Shown: one piece after another, positions 56,828-64,000 of the stretch
How the letters are laid out: each line of letters starts with the position of its first letter
How positions within the stretch are numbered: the stretch's first letter is position 1
Assembly (NCBI GenBank): GCA_020465985.1
Contig: JAANYP010000397.1
Span: 170,298 to 234,297 of the forward strand
Origin: Centrapalus pauciflorus
Lineage: Eukaryota > Streptophyta > Magnoliopsida > Asterales > Asteraceae
DNA: 64,000 nucleotides
Direction: 5' to 3'
Program-made: the position numbers and the translations under genes
The notes under the pieces: model-generated
The model's database searches: none
The model's input: only the letters and a program-made list of their open reading frames with translations
Told to the model about the DNA's origin: nothing

Positions 56828-59617
56828 ATGGAGTTTGTCAAAGAACACAACTGTTTACCCTACTCTCTAAAACACGCTGATCTTGCACCGTTCCATGACA
56901 TGATGGACTTCCTTCGAAGTTCCCATATTCATCATGCCCTTACCATCAATCCCACTATCTACATATCTCATATAGAACAGTTCTGGAAATCTGCCTCAGT
57001 CAAAACCGTTAATGGAGTCACATCCCTGATATCCAAAATTGATGGCAACACTTTCTCTATCACTGAGGAGATCATTTGCCAACACCTGCATCTTCAAGAT
57101 GCCTCAGGTATATCAGACCTATCTCTTACTGCTTTACATAATGGTCTTCATGCCATTGGATATAGGGGTCCTGCTGAATCTTTTACTTTCTTTAAAACAA
57201 ATTTTGCCCCTAAGTGGAAGTATCTTGTACATATTATTCAGCAATGTATAAGCCTAAAAAGAACTGGTTGGTCGGAATTTTCATCAAACATAGCCACTGC
57301 CTTAGTGTGTTTATCAACCGGCCAACAGTTCAATTTTTCTAATATGATTTTTCATGGTATGCCAAGGCATCATACCCTAAAACATGGGAAATTTTTTATG
57401 TATCCTAGATTTTTGGCTGAAATTATTGCAAGAACTTGCAGTAATTTCAATATACATAAAAGGATTCATGTTTCCCATAGGCACTCTTTACCTTCAATAA
57501 AACGTCTTCTAAAACAAAGTGCCAATGTTTTGACTGTTGATGTCCCATTGCCTTCTGCAATGTTGGGCATCATTCCAAGAAACAGAGGAGAGGGTCCTGA
57601 GCAGGCTCAGCCAAACATTACTGCTTCACCCCCAGGACCCCAACCCACTCCTCATGATACTCAAATGCCTTCTGTTCCTATTGTTAAGCCCACATCCCCA
57701 ATCATACTATACAAAAGTAAAAGAGGTCCAGGAGCTCCTTCCTCCTCAGCCCTCATACAAGAGCCAAATAACCCTGTGCAAGAGGACACTTCTACACAGA
57801 ATATACAAAGGGCACCCATTGAGGACACTCCCAACCTCAATCAGGAGGTGGACATCTCAACAGAGATTGTCCATATGGGTTCTGTGGCTGACACTACTGT
57901 TGCTTCTGCACAAGAGGCACAGGTCAGTGCCAACATCAATAAGACCACACCCATGGCAACAGAAGGTGTGCAAGCACCATCTGGAAGTCCCCAGTACCAA
58001 GAACAGAGGGGCCCAGAGGTTTCTACTTCTGGTATTCATGCCAGTGATAGATCACAAGCACCACATTCGTTTGCTGATCTTGAGGCTAGTCTGCAACTAA
58101 TGTTATTGACGGATCCTAAGCTGCAACCTGTTGTAGCAATGTTGGAATATCATCAGTCCATCATTTCTGCACTGGGGGCATAAATAATTGCACTCAGACA
58201 AGCAGAAGCAGCTCAGAACCAAAGAATGGATTAACTCCATAAAGGGTTTACCCTCTGTGGAAATAAGATCATTAAATTAGAGCAAATAATTCGAACCCAA
58301 TTGGCAAAGGTTGTAGGTCCTCCTGACCAAAACAATGCTTCCAAAAAGGGGGAGAATCAGGAGATCCCTCAATCAGTCCAAGCAGCTCCAACAGTTCAAG
58401 ACTCTAGGCTAGCAGTCCCAACAGCTTCTCAAGCTGTTAGCCTAGAAACTCAAGCTGCTTCTACAAGAGAAACTGGAGTTGTTATAAGAGAAGGAATTCA
58501 GGCTCCCATCAGTTCAGTCCAAGCTACATCTGCTGCTACCAAAGATAAGGGCAAGGGTATTCTCATTGAGTCTCCAAAGCACAAATTTTCTACTAGAGAA
58601 GCCCAGATTGCCTTTGATGCTGAAATTGCCAGAAAGATAGCAGAAGAACAAGATCAGGCATTAGACCAGCAAACCCATGCCCCAATGCAAGATAATGAAA
58701 CCTTAGGTGATTACCTAAGAGGGTTTGTGGTCAAGCAAGGTGAAAGGAAGAGGAAAATGCCAACAGGGCATTCAAAGGTTGAGCATAGAAGATTTTTGAT
58801 TATTTTTGCCTTTTCAGCTGGCATCCCAAAGAAGATGGCTCAGTCCATGAGCACAGAAAGGCTGCAAGACATCCATGACAAAGAAATGGAGAAACGTAAA
58901 GTAGCCAAAGTCTCCCAAGAAGTCCAAAGATCACAAGATCCAGCTCAAGCTGGTTTAAGTAATGTTCAAGCTGCTGTCAGTGATCCTGCTCCTTCTGTTC
59001 AAGCTGCTCCTATTCCTCAATCAGATACAATTTCACAAGCAAAGCTTGATCAGGTTAAAAGGGTGTTGTTTGAGCATCAGCTGCAGAAGGTAATGGAGAT
59101 TGAAAAGACCCTCGACCAGCATGATTTCTCAAAACCTCTTATTACTTACTGGTATGCTAAGTCAATGGATAACATTGACTTAAGATTTCATTTTGTAGTA
59201 AGAAGAGAAACTGGTCCTGAGGAAGAATATAAAAGTATGATGCATATGGTCCAAGGGATGACCAGAGATGAGCTCACAAGAATGTATCATGTTGGGTCTG
59301 CAACTCAAGTTAGATCTTCTCTCCCACAAGTAAAGCAAACCATTAAAGATTTGCAGAGCATTTTTGATCCTGAGTCAATAAGGAAGGATATAGAAGATGC
59401 CAAGGAGATGAAGATTGCACAAGTTGGTCTGTTTGTCAAATCAAAGACATACAGAATCAGGTTTGCAAATGGATCCGGTATGTTCTTCAATTTTGAATTT
59501 TATGATCTTCCAAAGGCTATGCTACTTCAAATGAGATCAGTGAGAATATATTGTGATAGAGAAGAGCTGAAGAAAGAATTTTTGAAGGCAGTTAATCAAA
59601 AACTTGCACAGTTGTAA
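56828..59617 (+). pseudogene. third ORF of copia element B, two stops
   Basis: Homologue of 2039-4798, starting MEFVKEHNCLPYSLKHADL. It is open to 58183, where TAA follows HQSIISALGA; a second stop lies at about 58232 (after NQRMD), then the frame is open again from 58301 to 59617. The N-terminal globular part, the VQAAP-type linker and the charged C-terminus all match element A. The end EFLKAVNQKLAQL shows the normal C-terminus that element A has lost. Function unknown; no membrane segment seen. Confidence 0.85.
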
Positions 59618-59719
59618 GTTTTTGAAAGCCTTGGTTTGTAAATAACAGTTTACTTGTTTTATTTCCTTATTTGTATAGAACTTAAAGTCTTATGTAAAGA
59701 ATTTAAGTTAGGGGGAGAT

Positions 59720-60361
59720 TGTTGGGAAATATTCTAAGTAGTACAAACTGTTAGTTAGACTTCTCAGACGTAGAATTTCCATGTAAGTACAAAGTTCATG
59801 CTGTTAGTTGAAGAAGTTCGAGCTGCTAGTATAAAAGTTCATGCTGCCAGAGTAATTTCACTCAAGCTGCTCTGCTCAAGCTGCTAAGTGATTCAAGCTT
59901 CTCAACAGTTTCATAAACAGAAAGTGCTGATATTCTGGAAAAGATATTTACACGAAGATTCCAGCATATCTACTATCAGAGAAGTCAGAGTCCTTCAAGG
60001 AAACAAATCAGAAAGTATTATAAATACATAGAATAGGTTTTTCTATTGTATCAAGTTTCTGCACATTTAAGTTTGTAATTGCTATTTGTTTAAGCTTTCA
60101 TAAGCCTCTAAGGTTGTAAAACCCTAAGAACAATTTGTGTTCTTCGTCTAATCAAACAGATTAGAGGTGATTGTAATCATTCAGTTCAGCAATACAAGCA
60201 ATTTTGTGTATTCATTTATGTTTATCTGTTATGGATTCTGAAAGCTTTTATTAAAGTAATTAACTGTTATTCCGCAAACTTCTTAATTAGACTTTGATTT
60301 AATACAAGATTATTGGTTTACACTCTGATCAATTCATATCAGTTAAGTTCAGATCCTGACA
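59720..60361 (+). repeat. 3' LTR of copia element B
   Basis: 642 bp, TGTTGGG to CCTGACA, preceded by GGGGGAGAT (59711-59719) and followed by the TAATG duplication. Confidence 0.95.
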
Positions 60362-60524
60362 TAATGGGATCACATTTCGTGATCCATATCCCTTTCTTTT
60401 ACCCAACAATCAAAACCCACTACATCAGGTACATTAACCTAGCAAGTTATGTACATTAATTAGACTGTAGTTAGCGTATACATGGTCTCACGTGTTGAAT
60501 TGTCTGCCTTAATTTCTTGTATCC

Positions 60525-60740
60525 ATGATGATGGATGAACTTACTTTCTTTCTAGGATTACAGGTTAAACAAACTTCTAATGGAATTTTTATTAATCAAA
60601 GAAAGTACACTTTAGATCTTTTGAAAAAGTTTAAATTTGATCAAAGTTCTCCTATCAAAACCGCAATGGCAACCAACGTAAAATTGGATGCTAATGCCAG
60701 TGGCAAAGCTGTTTCTGTAACAGCGAATTATTTGCAGTGA
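60525..60740 (+). pseudogene. copia RT fragment
   Basis: DELTFFLGLQVKQTSNGIFI and the following QRKYTLDLLKKF match the part of copia RT that follows the YVDD block, but from a different family than element B. No LTR or other element part surrounds it. Its frame ends just past a possible splice acceptor (TTTGCAG). Confidence 0.75.
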
Positions 60741-60786
60741 CAACTGGAGCTATTAGACGAGCAAACGGGCTTAGACCACAGAGGAG
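60738..60786 (+). other. candidate 49-nt host exon
   Basis: Flanked by TATTTGCAG on the left and GTATGTTATTTG on the right, both good plant splice sites. It lies downstream of the possible leader at 41230-41560, from which copia element B would separate it. No protein family recognised. Speculative. Confidence 0.25.
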
Positions 60787-61158
60787 GTATGTTATTTGTT
60801 TCTCTTTCTTCAATGCAAAGATGCATTAATGTTCTATTATTCTCTTTTGTGCGATGTTTAGGGGAGATTCTCTATCTTGGTTTATATTACAACACCCACT
60901 TGAATATTTCGAGACGAAGCAATTAATCTGCGGCATTTCCATAGTTGTTTTACAATTCTTCATGTGGCATGATAGAGATGTAAATGTTGCTTTGATAGTT
61001 TAAGTAGTTTTTCATTACTTTATCTGGTAAAATTTGGTAGTTAGTGTAAAATAGTTGATGTGGGGTTTATCACTTGCTTTGATGCATATATAATATATTC
61101 CTAACTTTTACTTGTTGTGTTTTTAACTAGGCCTCATTATATAATCCATTTAACTAAT
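60787..61158 (+). other. T-rich spacer, no gene seen
   Basis: A/T-rich, intron-like sequence; no ORF or repeat of note. Confidence 0.5.
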
Positions 61159-61227
61159 AGATCTATAAGCTCAAGTGGTAAGAGCGCCCATTATTGGGAG
61201 GGCGGTGGTTCGATTCAACCTGGATCT
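61159..61227 (+). tRNA. tRNA-like sequence, probably a pseudogene
   Basis: AGATCTA and TGGATCT can pair as a 7-bp acceptor (one G-T). A D-arm-like AGCTCAAGTGGTAAGAGC and a T-arm-like GGTGGTTCGATTCAACC (one mismatch) are present. The anticodon arm is short: GCCC/GGGC with a 10-nt loop and no room for a normal variable loop, so no anticodon can be assigned. Total 69 nt. Confidence 0.4.
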
Positions 61228-62255
61228 CTATTTTTAAACTTGTATTCTTTCACTTCACACTAGGACTAGCAATCAACCAAAAACATCATTTTAAAGCTTA
61301 TTTTCACTTTTGAGGTTTGATCAACCAAATATGATAGAGGCAGTTGATCAAGAATGCCTCCTCATTTGTTCCCGCATTTCTTTGGGCATAACACCACTTT
61401 GTAAGTACTGGAATAAGAAAGTTGGATTAAAAAGTGGTCTTCTCAGATGTAGTTCTGCTGAATTTGCAATCCTAATATGAATATAACTGGGACAATAGAC
61501 ACGAGAGCAGTTTATGTAGATTATTAACGGTAAAATGAATGGATGTGATGCAAGCTGTGAAATTATAAACGGACAGGATGTATATTGTACTTAAATTTTT
61601 TATGTTGATGCAGGATGGTTGAATTTTAGTATAAGTGTGTGTTGGTGTTTTCGAATTGGGTGAATGAATTTTGTTTTTTAGATTGTTTTTGCAGTTATGA
61701 TCGTAAGCTTTGCTTAAAGTTTCATTATAATGAGTGAAATTACTTGATCCAGAGACGAAGCAAAGGTCTTTGCTATTCCAGGTATTTGTTTTTTTTTCAA
61801 TTTCGAATGTGCATCTTTCTATTTTTCCAATCAAAGGAACTACTTAGTGAGTGTGTCATGATGTGTAAATTGATTCCAGAGGAGCTGCTTTCCATGGTGA
61901 TGTTCAACAACAAATTTTTAGATTTTAGGAATGTGTAGTGTAACTGTCTATGTGGTATATATATGCGTGCAGTGTGTTTGTATGTAGTATATATTTTCTT
62001 CGTTTTGTAGATTGCTTGGATTCACATTCAACTCTCGGATTTGGACATGAACACCGGATTTTTAATAGCCAAATTTCATTAAAAACAAATAAAAAAAATT
62101 GAACTTGAGGCATTTTCTAGAAAAAAATAACATGAAAATACGAAAATGCAAAAATTTTATGTTAGTTTTTTGATAATAAACCCTTAAATATATTGTATAA
62201 TATGTACTTAACAACACAATTAAACAATATACAAATTAGTATAATTGACCAGGTT
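61228..62255. other. spacer between tRNA-like sequence and receptor kinase
   Basis: No supported gene; short ORFs here (for example 61472-61834 minus) lack recognisable motifs. It contains the MITE fragment at 62052-62188. Confidence 0.5.
62052..62188. repeat. right-half fragment of the 35081-type MITE
   Basis: CGGATTTTTAATAGCCAAAT and the stretch down to GATAATAAACCCTT follow the right half of the MITE at 35081-35380, with small gaps. Confidence 0.55.
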
Positions 62256-64000
62256 TCAGTCGTCTGAACTTGAGGGATTCCTAGTAATTGTCATCTCTTC
62301 AGGTAAAGATTGCATTGACACACCATCATTTGCATCGCGGGTGGAACTTACCGGCGATGAACGAAACGGCAAACTAAAAACTCGCGGCCGGGAAGCCGGC
62401 AAGTTCATTAGCGGTTCATCGGAGTTCAAGAACACTTGAACAACTTTCCTCATAGTTGGTCTGAAAGTAGAACCCGGATGCAAACAAGCAAGTCCGACCA
62501 TCAGAGTTCTGATCACTTGATCGGCGTTGAATTTTCCGGCAAGATTGTAGTCAACACATTTCATAATTTCACCATTTTCATAGTGTTCCCATACATAATC
62601 CACAAGGCTGTTTTCATCCATTATACCTTTTGATCTTTTCCCACAAACCACTTCTATAACAACCATTCCGAAACTATACACATCTGACTCGGGTGTAGCC
62701 CGACCCGTGTAGATTACCTCGGGTGCAAGGTACCCGATTGTTCCTGCAACCATTGTCAAGACCGGTGTGTCATTGTGGATTAATCTAGCGAGCCCGAAGT
62801 CGCCTAAATGTGCGTTGAATTCGGAGTCTAACATTACGTTGTTTGGCTTTACGTCACGGTGAACGACTGGGCTACTGCATTCTTCGTGAAGGTAGACGAG
62901 TACCGATGCTAGCCCGGTTAGAATTTTGTGGCGTTGTTTCCAGTTAAGGAATGTTTTCCCGATGTACTTATCGAGACTACCGTTGGGCATGTACTCGTAG
63001 ACCAAAAGGAGTTGATCTCGATCGTGACACCAACCTTCGAGTTGTAACAAGTTCTTGTGCTTTAATCGCCCGATCGTGCAAATCTCGGCCAAATACTCTT
63101 TCTCACCTACAATTCAAACCCAAGATTGTGATACCCAAGATTGTGACACGAGTTTATACGAGAGGTTATGAAAGCTTAAACTTATATTTTAGATTTTTTT
63201 ATACATAAAATATGTTGGATGAATTTTTTTTCTTAGGAAAACTTATTAAGACCATATATAATCTTCAAATTGCTTTTAAAAAACGAAATTATTAGAATAA
63301 TCTTAATTAAGTATGTTTCCAATTTCATTCATTATGATTTTGTATCAATTAATGTTATTTTATATTTTTCAGCTTTAACTTCATCTATTTTACAGAAAAT
63401 TTCTTTTAACAAAATCTACTTCAGCTAGTTTTGTCAAATAAATCCTATTGTACACAAAGTTAGTTATAAATTAATTCTCATGTAATGACACGCTATGATC
63501 CTGCAAAATAACGTCGAAAACACGTACCTTGTGTTGATGTCGCGGAAACTTTCTTGACAGCTATTGTTTTCGGAGGATCAAATAATTGACCTTTAAAAAC
63601 GCTTCCGAAACCTCCGGTCCCTAATAAGTTGTTTTTGCTGAAGTTCTTTGTCGCTTTCGAAAGCGTTCTGTATCTGAAAACTTTAGGGGCATTCGCAGCA
63701 TTTAGCGACAGATTTTTAATTTCGCTGTGTCTATCTTTCCTTTCTTTGTTGCGTCTAAAAGCGCTGATCGCAAATGGAAGGGCACCCGCGGTTAGAATCG
63801 ACAGCCCAAAAAGGACCGGAAGAACGATCACGAAAAATATCTCCTTTTTTCTTATTCCGATAGCTGTTTTGAGAGAATTTTGTGGCAGTTCGAATGATGT
63901 GAAATTCCAATTAAGGACGTGATGCGACTCTCGTGCGTTCCCGGTTGCACCTGTGAATCCGATGTAGACTTGTCTTGGAACGGTCTTTTTCATGATGATA
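62256..64000 (-). CDS. L-type lectin-domain receptor kinase, 5' part beyond the window
   Basis: Membrane receptor-like kinase read on the minus strand. Exon 63528-64000 holds the end of a legume-lectin domain (VYIGFTGATGNARESHHVLN), a transmembrane helix (about 63840-63760, IFFVIVLPVLFGLSILTAGA), a basic stop-transfer RRNKERKDR and the kinase start: P-loop GTGGFGSVFKG (about 63621-63589) and Lys in IAVKK (about 63555). An intron of 421 bp (63527-63107, GT...AG) follows. Exon 63106-62256 resumes in frame as GEKEYLAEICTIGRLKHKN and holds VHRDVKPNNV (HRD about 62861), LGDFGLARL, GTIGYLAPE and a C-terminal tail. All catalytic residues visible are present, so it should be an active Ser/Thr kinase. 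Many lectin kinases are intronless, so the intron is notable. Upstream of 63993 the frame stays open to the window end. Confidence 0.93.

Larger units (their letters stand above)
41918..60361 (+). mobile_element. Ty1/copia LTR retrotransposon B with two nested insertions
   Basis: Two LTRs in direct orientation, target duplication TAATG at 41913-41917 and 60362-60366, an initiator-Met primer site after the 5' LTR and a GGGGGAGAT purine tract before the 3' LTR. Without the nested insertions (1040 and 6693 bp plus duplications) it is about 10.7 kb. The order is gag, protease, integrase, RT, RNase H, then a third ORF. Its LTRs differ by about 15 substitutions and two small deletions by hand count. 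gag, pol and the third ORF all carry breaks. Confidence 0.95.

Noticed and set aside
61472..61834. 120-codon minus-strand ORF near the receptor kinase
   Set aside because: A/T-rich, no motif, and overlapping plus-strand intron-like DNA; not supported as a gene.

Overview
This is a repeat-dense plant nuclear window. Ty1/copia and Ty3/gypsy polyproteins, plant-type initiator-Met primer binding sites, Helitron ends, MITEs, long (TA)n arrays, a BBE-like oxidase and a lectin receptor kinase all point to a eudicot. The copia families with a large extra ORF after pol resemble ones I associate with Asteraceae, so an asterid (perhaps Asteraceae) is my guess, not a demonstrated fact. No bacterial-type features are present.

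Layout. 1-5609: 3' part of a copia element (A) with the end of pol, a 919-codon third ORF and a 3' LTR. 5610-7658: probable reverse-strand gypsy LTR. 7659-11957: decayed gypsy gag-pol, whose very long 3' LTR (from 11958, end near 24056) is interrupted by (TA)n arrays, a TA-flanked MITE (13756-14481) and a complete minus-strand copia element C (15313-23357, TSD GTATT). 24057-24562: reverse-strand LTR. 24835-32175: a (TA)n-flanked inverted-repeat element that carries a non-autonomous LTR element (25605-31891) arranged LTR-body-LTR-body-LTR. 32283-33225: ~180-bp tandem repeats. 33439-35046: an intact, intronless BBE-like FAD oxidase gene. 35081-38365: MITEs and tandem non-autonomous Helitrons. 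38587-40655: a perfect solo gypsy LTR (TSD TGTGA). 41918-60361: a second copy of the A-type copia (element B, TSD TAATG) of 18.4 kb, swollen by two nested insertions. 60525-61227: a copia RT scrap, a possible small exon and a tRNA-like sequence. 62256-64000: an L-type lectin receptor kinase on the minus strand, cut by the window end.

The most striking signal is that both insertions inside element B end in inverted LTRs yet have perfect 5-bp target duplications. One (42925-43964) has two U3 ends outermost. The other (49542-56234) has two U5 ends outermost, because its 5' LTR is replaced by a ~1.2-kb near-palindrome of the LTR 3' part. These look like aberrant, self-primed or recombined cDNAs that integrase still accepted. 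Other points of interest are the third ORF shared by elements A and B, arrays of short motifs in several LTR families, TA-targeting MITEs, and tandem Helitrons next to the oxidase gene.

Only two ordinary cellular protein genes are visible: the BBE-like oxidase and the lectin receptor kinase. Everything was read by eye; similarity counts are hand counts and family names rest on recognised motifs, not on searches.
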